NCBI GenBank assembly: GCA_945873815.1
Contig: CAMCEE010000010.1
Location: 1 to 64,000 of the forward strand
DNA length: 64,000 nucleotides
Direction: 5' to 3'
Source of the DNA: an uncultured Caryophanales bacterium
Lineage (GTDB): Bacteria; Bacillota_I; Bacilli_A; RFN20; CAG-449
The notes beneath the pieces were generated by a model. The model did no database searches, was not told the origin of the DNA, and was given only the letters and a program-made list of their open reading frames with translations. The position numbers were made by a program, and so were the translations under genes. Within the stretch, counting starts at the first letter, position 1; every line of letters starts with the position of its first letter. This document shows positions 27,265 through 35,511 of this stretch, piece after piece.

Positions 27265-27728
27265 GCTGAGCAAGAAGGAGCGACCTTAATGCGACTAGGA
27301 GGAGTATTTCTACTGACCCACAGGAAGAATCGATATCTTCCAAATTTCACGGAGATCCAGCCTAACTTATAAAATACATGTGTCTAATTAACTGACATAC
27401 CGCTACTTTTGCCCGTAAAATTTGTTATAGGTAATTACTTACCATCAAGTCAAACACTTCTTTTGAGAACGAAGATGATGAGTTCTCAATTCATCATCTT
27501 TACGTGGGATGTATTACTACAGAGCCTCTTGTCGTGCCAAATCGTACGGCTACTTATATATAGAGAAAGATAATGTGCCACTACCCACAGCGAGTGTTTA
27601 TTCTCGTTGACTATTTCTAGTCTTGTTTGAAATGCAGCATCCCACATTTCATCCTCTCGTGGTTAGTGCCTCAGCCATTTTCAAGATGGAGTTACTGAGG
27701 TCTAATATTCATTCCTTGGAGATTTCCA
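27187..27728 (-). ncRNA. Candidate large structured non-coding RNA, unidentified
   Basis: The ends, 27187-27209 and 27703-27725, pair over 23 bp with one exception, which is a U-G pair only on the minus strand. Inside, minus-strand hairpins GACTA-GAAA-TAGTC, AGTA-GAAA-TACT and GGTAA-GTAA-TTACC all have GNRA tetraloops; on the plus strand they would be TTTC and TTAC. A 3' domain is closed by ACATGT (27376/27250) and TAGGCTG/CAGCCTA (27358-27364/27262-27268). Another hairpin has CCTCAG/CTGAGG (27669-27700). A TATAAT box at 27740-27735 sits about ten bases before the 5' end, but I see no good -35 box and no clear terminator at the 3' end. No long frame is open. Large ornate RNAs such as ROOL, GOLLD or OLE are candidates; a MITE with terminal repeats is the alternative. 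Confidence 0.65.
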
Positions 27729-27753
27729 GGAACAATTATATTGTATTGCATAT

Positions 27754-27794
27754 AAAAAAGAAGCGTGAGGACAAGAAATGTCCTCTTACTTCTT
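27754..27794 (-). terminator. Terminator of the GGDEF gene
   Basis: On the minus strand AAGAAG, then GAGGACA around the loop, pair with TGTCCTC and CTTCTT across a small internal loop, followed by six T. It lies just after the stop at 27802 and separates the GGDEF gene from the structured RNA. Confidence 0.8.
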
Positions 27795-27801
27795 ATTCAT
27801 A

Positions 27802-29937
27802 TTACATCTTATTTTTCTTCGTTTTTTCGTAATATTCCTTCTTATTTTGATACATGTATTCATCCGCAAGATTAATTGCATCTACAATCGAAAGTTCCGG
27901 GTGTTCATGAATAGCTACATATCCCCAAGAATATGAGATATGATTTATATATTTCCCTTTATATGTTCTTGTTAAGAAGGCAAGTTCTTTAAGGGAAGAT
28001 TTAACTTTTTCTTTACCACTTGGAGTAATAACGATGAATTCATCTCCACCGATTCGATAACATTTACTTAAATTAAATACTGAAAGAATAATATTTGATA
28101 AAGCTATGATTAATTCATCACCAGCTTTATGACCTAAGGTATCATTTGTATTTTTAAGCTCATTAATATCAATCATTACGATTGAATACATATCTTTCTC
28201 TTCCTCAATGGATGCTATATCCGCCTCATATGCACGTCTATTAAATAGTCCAGTCATCTCATCAGTTAACGATTCAAGTTTTCTTTCTACTAGTAGATTA
28301 TACGTTTTTTGTTCTCGTGCATTGAAGAAAGCAAGAATCGCACCATATAACAGTAATCCACCTGCAAAAATAATTAAAGAAGGAATTGTGATTAATACAG
28401 TGTTAATCTTATTGCTATTTAAATCATTAACGATTATATACCAATCAAATTCTTCAATATATCTAGTTAATATTGCTTCTCCATCTTTTTTCTCATAAAA
28501 GAATTCATTTGAGTTAACCATATGGAAATAAGAAGAATCCACACTTTCTTTTTCAATCTTTTTCTCATCACTGCAAACTTGGATCAATCCTTCTTTATTA
28601 ACTAATGATACTTTGACATTATATTCTTTTTCAAAAGATTTAATTTCATTAAGAAATTCAACAATATTAACGCCTACTCCTACCACTCCTAAATTAGAGC
28701 CATCTTTGTCGTATATTCTTTTATTAACGAAAAGTGAAACGTCATAATTATAGAATTCATCCTGATCCACATTTAATTCATAATCTTTTTGTAAATCAAT
28801 AAAATCAAAATACCATTTATCATTTACATCATCGTTAGAAACAGTTTTTACAATCCCAGAAGACTTATAATAAGCTTTTGTTTTATCGCATATAATGTAT
28901 ACTTGGCTATAACCAAATCCATCTTCAACCGTATTTATATAAGAACTAAATTCTTCTTCTATCATTTCTGGATTGTTACTCAATGTACTATTATGCAATC
29001 CTTCAATCAACGTACTACTTTGTGCCATTGTCTTAGAAACCATCAATGGTTCTAGTATTTTTGTTTCTATTTTATTAGAAATAAGTTCACTAATCGTTGT
29101 ACTATCTTTTTTAGAATAATCTTTGGAAACATTATCAAGAGAATACAAACTCGAGATTAAAGAAGCGGCCATAGAAATAGCCATAATCACAAAAAGAACA
29201 ATGAATTCAATTCTTCTTTTATTCTTTTTCTCATACACTTCTTCATTTTCTAGTTTATTCCAATCTCTAAAATAGACAATCAACATGATGATTAATGTAA
29301 TCCCTAGTCCAATATTAGTAATTGCTATTCCTTGGAAAAATAATTGAAATATTGTAGAAATCAATGGAATGCAAATGAATACAATATTCATACAAACAAT
29401 TTTTATTCCCATTTCATTTCGATAAACAATATTAAGAACTATCAAAGGTATCATTGAAGCTAGAATCAAGGAGCTATAAACATAAAACATATAATTACGA
29501 TGATAATAATTATTTTCATCAATTACATACATCCACTTAAAGAAAACATTGCAAAGAAGAATAATGAAAGATAAAACTAACAATCCTTCAGTAATATATC
29601 TATAAATATTTTTAGGTTTAATATTAATGCTATGAAGAAGCCCATATACATATAAAGAAAAAATAAAGACAAGCACGATATTACCAGAAAAAACTACGAA
29701 ATTTGATATCGAGGTAATATATATGGATATAAGATCATTATTTCCTCTAAAAATATATGATAATGATTCAAATACAAATAGCACAAAACATATCGCAAAT
29801 AAATATTTGAAATAATGAAGATTCTTCTTTTCATTTTTATAAAACGATATAAAAGCAAAGCTAAAGATGCAAACTAATGCACCAAATAATTCAATTGTCA
29901 CTTGAGTGAGTTCTAGACTCGTAATATTGAATAACAT
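27802..29937 (-). CDS. Membrane diguanylate cyclase with extracellular sensor
   Basis: The 711-residue protein has seven or so hydrophobic helices in its first 215 residues, a further helix near 240, an extracellular dCache-like sensor domain of about 230 residues, another membrane helix near 500, and a C-terminal GGDEF domain (FNRRAYEADIASIEEEKDMY, DTLGHKAGDELI, RIGGDEFIVI). The intact GGDEF motif predicts synthesis of cyclic di-GMP in response to an external ligand. The segment before GGDEF (NLSKCYRIGGDEF) lacks the RxxD inhibitory site, so product inhibition may be absent. No EAL or PilZ protein is in the window. The start lacks a strong ribosome site. Confidence 0.88.
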   Translation of the reverse strand: MLFNITSLELTQVTIELFGALVCIFSFAFISFYKNEKKNLHYFKYLFAICFVLFVFESLSYIFRGNNDLISIYITSISNFVVFSGNIVLVFIFSLYVYGLLHSINIKPKNIYRYITEGLLVLSFIILLCNVFFKWMYVIDENNYYHRNYMFYVYSSLILASMIPLIVLNIVYRNEMGIKIVCMNIVFICIPLISTIFQLFFQGIAITNIGLGITLIIMLIVYFRDWNKLENEEVYEKKNKRRIEFIVLFVIMAISMAASLISSLYSLDNVSKDYSKKDSTTISELISNKIETKILEPLMVSKTMAQSSTLIEGLHNSTLSNNPEMIEEEFSSYINTVEDGFGYSQVYIICDKTKAYYKSSGIVKTVSNDDVNDKWYFDFIDLQKDYELNVDQDEFYNYDVSLFVNKRIYDKDGSNLGVVGVGVNIVEFLNEIKSFEKEYNVKVSLVNKEGLIQVCSDEKKIEKESVDSSYFHMVNSNEFFYEKKDGEAILTRYIEEFDWYIIVNDLNSNKINTVLITIPSLIIFAGGLLLYGAILAFFNAREQKTYNLLVERKLESLTDEMTGLFNRRAYEADIASIEEEKDMYSIVMIDINELKNTNDTLGHKAGDELIIALSNIILSVFNLSKCYRIGGDEFIVITPSGKEKVKSSLKELAFLTRTYKGKYINHISYSWGYVAIHEHPELSIVDAINLADEYMYQNKKEYYEKTKKNKM

Positions 29938-29973
29938 ATTTTCTGTCCAAAAAATAATACTAAAACTATATTT

Positions 29974-30444
29974 TTATTTTGATGATAATGAAAGGCTTGC
30001 AAGATAAATGCTTAGAGCCAACAATCCAATTCCTAAGATAAATCCGATTATTGCAACAAGAAGATCAAGAAAATTATGTGCACGTGGTTCTTTCTCCACT
30101 TCTTCAATTTCTTCTTTTCTCTTCTTTCTCTCATTTGCCTTGATTACAATATTATGAATAGTTCCTGAGAAAAACATCGTTAATCCAAGATAGCAATATA
30201 ATGTACACATATCTAATGTTACAACAAATGTAGTCAACGCTAAGAAAATCAGTTCGATTAATCCAGTAAAGAAGTTCTCCTTTATAAGATCAAATCCCCA
30301 TAGTTCCAAAGCTATAGTCCCTCCAAATAAAATTAGCATAATAATTAATGCAAATATTTTCGATCCTATAGTCCCCTTACTATACCTTCTAATATCACCA
30401 TAATGGCGTCGATGTAAATCAAAAAGCCATCCAAGAAATCTCAT
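29974..30444 (-). CDS. Unidentified small membrane protein
   Basis: The 156-residue product has four hydrophobic segments (about residues 28-50, 56-78, 82-105, 128-152) joined by a very charged KANERKKRKEEIEEVEKEPR stretch. It opens with an Arg/His-rich RFLGWLFDLHRRHYGDIRR. I recognise no family. It starts after GGAGTG and precedes the GGDEF gene by 36 bases, so it may be cotranscribed with it. Confidence 0.6.
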   Translation of the reverse strand: MRFLGWLFDLHRRHYGDIRRYSKGTIGSKIFALIIMLILFGGTIALELWGFDLIKENFFTGLIELIFLALTTFVVTLDMCTLYCYLGLTMFFSGTIHNIVIKANERKKRKEEIEEVEKEPRAHNFLDLLVAIIGFILGIGLLALSIYLASLSLSSK

Positions 30445-30564
30445 ATATTATCACACTCCATTTAAATTATATTTTAATAAATTAAAAAACTTTTCTCCTT
30501 GATTAAATATTACATTCAAAAACACATTTTTTCAACCCTCATCATTTTGTATTTTTTCAAAAAT

Positions 30565-30607
30565 AAAAAAATGCCTCTATCTGCAAGTAGATTTGCAAAT
30601 AAAGGCA
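30565..30607 (-). terminator. Terminator of the membrane hydrolase gene
   Basis: On the minus strand TGCCTTTATTTGCA pairs with TGCAGATAGAGGCA, followed by seven T. It lies 20 bases after the stop at 30627. Confidence 0.85.
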
Positions 30608-30626
30608 AGAATTAATTTATTTATTA

Positions 30627-32759
30627 TTATGCATATAGCATCGCTGACCCACCAGTAACAATCCAGCAAGATAGCATTGCAACGATGATTGCTCCTAAAA
30701 AGACATTTCCTGTTTTCCTATAACAATATGTACATATAAATGAAAATACAAGAACTTGTGGTGCAAAGACGATTAATAAAGACATAAATGGTCCACCAAA
30801 AGTCGTGCCAAATAGTAAGTCTGCACCTGGGCCAATTTGTAAAAAGAATGGAATGTATTCAATCAAACATAATAATAGAATTCCACCAACCATACATAAT
30901 GCATATTTCCACCAACATTTAAAAAACGCTGCAAATCCTTTTTCTTCCGTATGTTCTACTCTAGAACAAGCAAAAATTCTTGAATTGTTTAAGATGAAGA
31001 ATAAAGCAAAGACTGGGAAGTAAACTAAGAATTGACCAAATCTACTCCAAGAGAATCCTTTAAAGAAAGGCCAAATAAAACGATAATCCAGTTGAGCAAG
31101 TTTTTCAAAAATAATTACTTGAATATACATCCATAATACACCGATAAATGCAACAAGAGCAGCTTTGCCTAATAAAGCCCAATCGAATTTATTTTTATGA
31201 TTATCATCATCTCTTGCAAATCCTAAATCGACAAAATCTGTTGTTTTTGTTCCCTTTTTCTTTTTTGTAAACCATGGGATAAGCGTAAATCCCAACATAA
31301 CAAGGATTAAGAATAGATACCATACTAAGAATCCATTACCAATTGTCATCTTAAATACTTTTTCAGGGAGTGGCATCAAACCATGACCTAATTGAGTCAA
31401 GAAAGGATAAGATAGTGCTGATAATAAAACAGTAATAAGCGCACCTTTATAAAATTTCCATCCTTTTTTAACTTTTTCTGGTCTATTTGGAACTGGTTGA
31501 AATACCGCTTTAAAAAATGGGATCTCTTTTAAACACATTGCCATTGCAACAGTTGAAGCAATGCCGCATAACATAGCAACTAAAACAAGTACTTCTTTAA
31601 CCATAAAAATTTGGTTACTTGAATCTAATGGTGAAGTTATTCCATACGCATTAAAGAACCAATCAACGACTGATTTAACTGCATTTTTATCATGCGTTGC
31701 TAATCTATGATTTGTAATAATATATTCATTTCGGACTGAAGTACCTTTATTAAAATCTTCATGGAATGTTTTATTGAATTCTGCTTCCGATTGATTTACT
31801 CCAAGGAAATTAGATCTAATTTCATTTTTAACCGTATCATCAAGAACAGGGGTTTTAATGTAATCACGGAAATAATTAAACTCATCATATTTCGAAGTGA
31901 TTAATAAAACATTATTCCAATAAATATCTGCATCTCCATCATTATCTTTATCGTATGCAAGTCTTCCTTCAGAATCTCTCATTGTTTTAAACAATTCACC
32001 ACATTGAAGTGCAGTTGCTCTAGGAGCAATGCTAGTTCCTGAATATGCCGCAGAAACACTCCAAGAAGCCCATGTTCCCATTGAGTGACCAGTAACTGCC
32101 ATTTTGCTATTATCAACATAACTCAAATTTGATAACCAACCATATGCCGCAGTAGCACCCATTGATGAATCTCGCATATGAGCTGCATCTTCTTTTGAAA
32201 TAATAGTATTTGTTTCAAAATCATATGAATTTGCATAATAATCACTGAAGAACGATAGATTTGAGAAGTTCATCATGATTTTATATCTAGAAACTCCTCC
32301 TATTTCAAGATATGTTTTACCAAGTTCATCATATCCATAATTAGTAGTTACTTTATGGTTAACATATCCTCTTTCAATCATTCCAGCATCAGTAGAACCA
32401 TGCCCATATTCATCGATACATAGTGCAACGACTCCTCTACGAGCAAGTTCAAGTGCATATGCTGCAGAAGTTTCATGGTCATTTTGATATCCATGTAAGC
32501 ATAAAGCAGCTGGAAGTTTATTTGTAGCACTTGCTTCCTTAGGAATGTAAATCTTAAAACCAATATTAACTGTTTCATTAGAGTCGATAAGTTTTGTTTC
32601 AATCACTCCACTTTCAACCTTAATTTTCCCAAAATTGGTTTGAATTCCGTTTGCAATACATATAGAAACGATGGAAGTAACAAGTAAAGATAATAAAACC
32701 ACTAGTTGTTTCCATGTTTTTTTCACGTATTGCAAAAACACATCGAACATTTTTTTCAT
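30627..32759 (-). CDS. Alpha/beta hydrolase fused to a polytopic membrane domain
   Basis: One N-terminal membrane helix is followed by an alpha/beta hydrolase domain (about residues 50-370): LCLHGYQNDHETSAAYALEL, the nucleophile elbow AVTGHSMGTWASW, and a late acid/His region ITNHRLATHDKNAVKS. The last 320 residues hold about eight membrane helices. The hydrolase domain is expected outside the cell. Such fusions are not a family I can name; an acyl-transfer or lipid-processing role is only a guess. The start at 32759 follows AAAGGA at nine bases; an ATG 27 bases upstream has no site. It stands alone, divergent from the glycerate kinase gene. Confidence 0.75.
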   Translation of the reverse strand: MKKMFDVFLQYVKKTWKQLVVLLSLLVTSIVSICIANGIQTNFGKIKVESGVIETKLIDSNETVNIGFKIYIPKEASATNKLPAALCLHGYQNDHETSAAYALELARRGVVALCIDEYGHGSTDAGMIERGYVNHKVTTNYGYDELGKTYLEIGGVSRYKIMMNFSNLSFFSDYYANSYDFETNTIISKEDAAHMRDSSMGATAAYGWLSNLSYVDNSKMAVTGHSMGTWASWSVSAAYSGTSIAPRATALQCGELFKTMRDSEGRLAYDKDNDGDADIYWNNVLLITSKYDEFNYFRDYIKTPVLDDTVKNEIRSNFLGVNQSEAEFNKTFHEDFNKGTSVRNEYIITNHRLATHDKNAVKSVVDWFFNAYGITSPLDSSNQIFMVKEVLVLVAMLCGIASTVAMAMCLKEIPFFKAVFQPVPNRPEKVKKGWKFYKGALITVLLSALSYPFLTQLGHGLMPLPEKVFKMTIGNGFLVWYLFLILVMLGFTLIPWFTKKKKGTKTTDFVDLGFARDDDNHKNKFDWALLGKAALVAFIGVLWMYIQVIIFEKLAQLDYRFIWPFFKGFSWSRFGQFLVYFPVFALFFILNNSRIFACSRVEHTEEKGFAAFFKCWWKYALCMVGGILLLCLIEYIPFFLQIGPGADLLFGTTFGGPFMSLLIVFAPQVLVFSFICTYCYRKTGNVFLGAIIVAMLSCWIVTGGSAMLYA

Positions 32760-32874
32760 ATTTTGTTGTCCTTTCTTTATATTCATATATTATCACCGAT
32801 TATTACAATGGACAATACGGTTTTTTCGCCACCATTTTCATATAAATGATATATAATGATGATAGGTGATAAAA

Positions 32875-34017
32875 ATGAAGAAATGCATTATTATATCTGA
32901 TTCCTTTAAAGGCACTTTATCCACTTTTGATATTATAGATCTCTTTAAAGAAGGAGTGAAAGATGTTTTTCCTTCTTGTACAGTAGAAGGATTCCCCATT
33001 GCAGATGGAGGAGAAGGAACAATGGAAGCGTTCAGTGCTTCATTAGAAGGTAATAAAATAACTATTGATAGTGTCGATAGTAACTTTAATCCTATAAAGG
33101 CTACTTATTTTATATCAAATTCTACCGCATATATGGATGTTGCAACCTGCATATATCTTGCTTCAACAAAAAACAAAGATCCAAAGATTACTACTTCATA
33201 TGGAGTAGGATTAATGATTAAGGATGCAATAGAAAGAAGATGCAAAAAAATAATAATAGGACTAGGAGGAAGTTCAACAAACGATGGAGGTGCAGGTTTA
33301 TTATCTGCATTAGGAGTAAAATTCATCAATAAGAATAACGAAATTTTTATTCCAACTGGAGGAACATTAGATCAAATCACATCGATAGAAACAAACAAGC
33401 TCAAAGACACAATCAAAGATATAGAGTTCATTGGAATGTGTGATGTAACGAATCCTTTATTATTTGAAAATGGCGCATCAAGGATTTATTCTAAACAAAA
33501 AGGAGCAACAGAAGAAGAAACATTTATACTCGATAATAAGATGAATTCATATCATAAAGTCGTCTTAAAAGAAGGCTTTAAAGATTATTCAAAACACCCT
33601 GGATCAGGTGCTGCAGGAGGGATAGGGTACGCACTCATTACATTCCTAAATGGGACACTAGAAAAAGGAATCAAGGTTCTTCTAGATGCATTAGAATTTG
33701 AAGAAAAGTTAGATGATGTTGATGTGATATTCACCGGAGAAGGAAATATCGATTCACAAACATTAAATGGTAAAGTAGTAGATGGAATTAGAGAAGTTGC
33801 TTCTTTACACAATATTCCGGTTGTTGTAATCGCAGGAGGTGCAGATTTAGATACAGAAAAAATAATAGGAAACGGCATTGACGCAATTATAACTACATCA
33901 AGGAAACTAATGGACTTTAAAGAAATCAAGCCTTATTCAAAAGAATTCTATCTTACAACGGTTAAAAATACATTAAGACTCATAAAACTTGGAATGAAGA
34001 TTAAAAGAGATTCTTAG
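32875..34017 (+). CDS. glxK: Glycerate 2-kinase
   Basis: A 380-residue type I glycerate kinase, which phosphorylates glycerate and feeds it to lower glycolysis. Conserved segments are MKKCIIISDSFKGTLST at the start, GFPIADGGEGTMEAF, the glycine-rich IGLGGSSTNDGGAGLLSALG, and HPGSGAAGGIGYAL followed by VIFTGEGNIDSQTL. The start at 32875 follows AGGTGAT; an in-frame GTG nine bases upstream is less likely. Its stop overlaps that of yabQ on the opposite strand, so the two transcripts converge with no room for a terminator. Confidence 0.93.
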   Translation: MKKCIIISDSFKGTLSTFDIIDLFKEGVKDVFPSCTVEGFPIADGGEGTMEAFSASLEGNKITIDSVDSNFNPIKATYFISNSTAYMDVATCIYLASTKNKDPKITTSYGVGLMIKDAIERRCKKIIIGLGGSSTNDGGAGLLSALGVKFINKNNEIFIPTGGTLDQITSIETNKLKDTIKDIEFIGMCDVTNPLLFENGASRIYSKQKGATEEETFILDNKMNSYHKVVLKEGFKDYSKHPGSGAAGGIGYALITFLNGTLEKGIKVLLDALEFEEKLDDVDVIFTGEGNIDSQTLNGKVVDGIREVASLHNIPVVVIAGGADLDTEKIIGNGIDAIITTSRKLMDFKEIKPYSKEFYLTTVKNTLRLIKLGMKIKRDS

Positions 34018-34379
34018 CGTTTAATCTTTTTACTTTTCTTTTTTATCATGAATTTCTTAAAAGAATTTATCATCTCTTTTAATTTTTTTTGCATCATAAT
34101 GAATATCTCTTCAAAATAAGAAGCATAAAACTTCTCATAAAGAAAAGAGCCAATAAATAGTGCTGGAAGAAAAAAGATATTATAAACTCCACGAGTTCTA
34201 TTAAATAAAAAAATAAGGTAAACGACAGTATATCCAAGAAATAATATAAGATTGAATAGTATTCCTATAATTATTAGTTTTGATGTGAAAACCTTATTAA
34301 AAAGATGAAAGAACCACATGAAAAAAAAGCCTAAAAACAATGAACCGAATAACCCTTGAAATTGATTAATTAGCTCCAT
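34014..34379 (-). CDS. yabQ: Sporulation protein YabQ
   Basis: The 121-residue protein has three or four hydrophobic helices (residues about 10-30, 35-60, 68-90) and a basic C-terminus, and it follows yabP, as in B. subtilis. YabQ is a membrane protein needed for spore cortex formation, made in the mother cell. The sequence GLFGSLFLGFFFMWFFHLF fits the family, but YabQ is poorly conserved, so context carries much of the call. It shares one base with the yabP stop codon. Confidence 0.75.
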   Translation of the reverse strand: MELINQFQGLFGSLFLGFFFMWFFHLFNKVFTSKLIIIGILFNLILFLGYTVVYLIFLFNRTRGVYNIFFLPALFIGSFLYEKFYASYFEEIFIMMQKKLKEMINSFKKFMIKKKSKKIKR

Positions 34380-34636
34380 TATTTAAATAACTTATTCCAT
34401 AAAGATTCACCTTTTTTTTGAACGTAAGAAAATGAATCAATAATCCCATCTATTAGTAAAACGCCATTAGTCGAATCTAAATTCACAAGTGCCATCTTCT
34501 TTCCTTTAATTTCCGCATAACCTAGTATCGTTTCAAAATAGAATTGTTTTTCATCAAAAGCTTCTAATTTCTTTACTCCTGTCACTTCACACCTTTTTTT
34601 ATCAATTATTTTTACTATGCTAGAAGAATTGTCCAT
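34379..34636 (-). CDS. yabP: Sporulation protein YabP
   Basis: The 85-residue protein is a single YabP/YqfC domain: RCEVTGVKKLEAFDEKQFYF, then LGYAEIKGKKMALVNLDSTN and GVLLIDGIIDSFSYVQK. YabP supports spore cortex assembly. It lies in the order yabO-yabP-yabQ, as in B. subtilis. Its AGGAGG ribosome site is inside a hairpin (34645-34668), so translation may be limited unless the hairpin is opened. Confidence 0.85.
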   Translation of the reverse strand: MDNSSSIVKIIDKKRCEVTGVKKLEAFDEKQFYFETILGYAEIKGKKMALVNLDSTNGVLLIDGIIDSFSYVQKKGESLWNKLFK

Positions 34637-34644
34637 AAAAAAAC

Positions 34645-34668
34645 CTCCTACAAGAATTTATGCAGGAG
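34645..34668 (-). promoter_or_regulatory. Hairpin covering the yabP ribosome binding site
   Basis: On the minus strand CTCCTGCA pairs with TGTAGGAG (one G-U pair) around an eight-base loop. The 3' strand contains the AGGAG of the yabP ribosome binding site, nine bases before the start codon. It could lower yabP translation relative to yabO. Confidence 0.5.
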
Positions 34669-34669
34669 A

Positions 34670-34930
34670 TTATAAAGAAATAACTTCATCGCTCACGATT
34701 TCAAATAGAGCTTTACTATCTTCTTTTTTTATTGTGTTCGAAATGGCACATACTTTTACTTTCAATAAACGTTCACCTAATTTTAAAGATAGGATATCTC
34801 CTTCTTTAACTTCACTACTTGGTTTTGCAACCTTGTCATTTATTTTCACAAATCCAAAATCTAGAACATCTTTTGCAATCGTTCTTCTTTTTATTATTCT
34901 TGCTACTTTTAAATATTTATCAATTCTCAT
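34670..34930 (-). CDS. yabO: S4-domain RNA-binding protein, YabO/Hsp15-like
   Basis: The 86-residue protein is mostly an S4 domain: MRIDKYLKVARIIKRRTIAK, VLDFGFVKINDKVAKPSSEV, KEGDILSLKLGERLLKVKVC. Such proteins bind structured rRNA; Hsp15 relatives rescue 50S subunits with stuck nascent chains. It sits between spoVT and yabP, the B. subtilis yabO position. Confidence 0.88.
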   Translation of the reverse strand: MRIDKYLKVARIIKRRTIAKDVLDFGFVKINDKVAKPSSEVKEGDILSLKLGERLLKVKVCAISNTIKKEDSKALFEIVSDEVISL

Positions 34931-34931
34931 A

Positions 34932-35468
34932 TTACATTTTATTCCTCATCATTACACTTAAAAATATAGCATAAGATGAGATTATATTACGATTATTTTC
35001 TTTTAAAATATCATTATATAAATAAACTAACATTCCTTTTACTGCTTTAGCTTCACCAAAAATAGGTACAAAATAAGAATATCTTTCTTCCTTAAAATCA
35101 CTAACGATAAAAACATTATCTCTAATTGATTCACATTCATTTATTCGACTTAAGCTAGTGGAAGACAATTTCTTTCCTTTTGAATAAACATTAAGTCTTT
35201 CTCCATAAGAAGCAATAATTGTATTATCATTTGTTATTAATATTGTACCTCCTATACTCTTATATATAGCTTCGCAAACACTAGATAATAAAGAATAATT
35301 AGAAAGAAAAAAATCATGTTTTCTCATAATTATTTCACTATCATGTATTTCTATTTCTAACGAATCTTCTTCGCTTAAATTAATTTTCTTTCGAATATGA
35401 ATTGGAATAACAACTCTTCCAAGAGAATCTAATCTCCTAATAACTTCTTGTTTAATAAAAACCACCAT
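34932..35468 (-). CDS. spoVT: Stage V sporulation regulator SpoVT
   Basis: The 178-residue protein has an N-terminal AbrB swapped-hairpin DNA-binding domain (VIRRLDSLGRVVIPIHIRKK) and a C-terminal GAF-like domain (CEAIYKSIGGTILITNDNTI). SpoVT tunes forespore gene expression late in sporulation. It follows mfd, as in B. subtilis, and precedes yabO by one base. There is no ribosome site before the ATG at 35468; homologs start about four residues later, so the true start may be a nearby alternative codon. A 7-bp inverted repeat overlaps the start. Confidence 0.9.
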   Translation of the reverse strand: MVVFIKQEVIRRLDSLGRVVIPIHIRKKINLSEEDSLEIEIHDSEIIMRKHDFFLSNYSLLSSVCEAIYKSIGGTILITNDNTIIASYGERLNVYSKGKKLSSTSLSRINECESIRDNVFIVSDFKEERYSYFVPIFGEAKAVKGMLVYLYNDILKENNRNIISSYAIFLSVMMRNKM

Positions 35469-35483
35469 AGTTAGTATATGGTG
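35463..35483. promoter_or_regulatory. Inverted repeat overlapping the spoVT start
   Basis: CACCATA and TATGGTG form a perfect 7-bp inverted repeat with a seven-base spacer, covering the spoVT start codon. It could be a binding site for SpoVT itself or an mRNA hairpin at the start codon. Confidence 0.4.
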
Positions 35484-35511
35484 ATTTATTATTTTTATTA
35501 TATTTTGAGTT

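Noticed and set aside
27187-27725. Non-autonomous transposon (MITE) with 23-bp terminal inverted repeats
   Set aside because: No target-site duplication flanks the repeats, and the inside is full of hairpins with GNRA loops, which suits an RNA better. Copy number could not be checked, so it stays as the main alternative.
27187-27725. RNase P RNA, 6S RNA or signal recognition particle RNA
   Set aside because: I looked for the conserved P RNA segments (GAGGAAAGTCC-like, ACAGAA) and the SRP Alu/S-domain motifs on both strands and found none; 6S is a single long bulged hairpin, unlike this.
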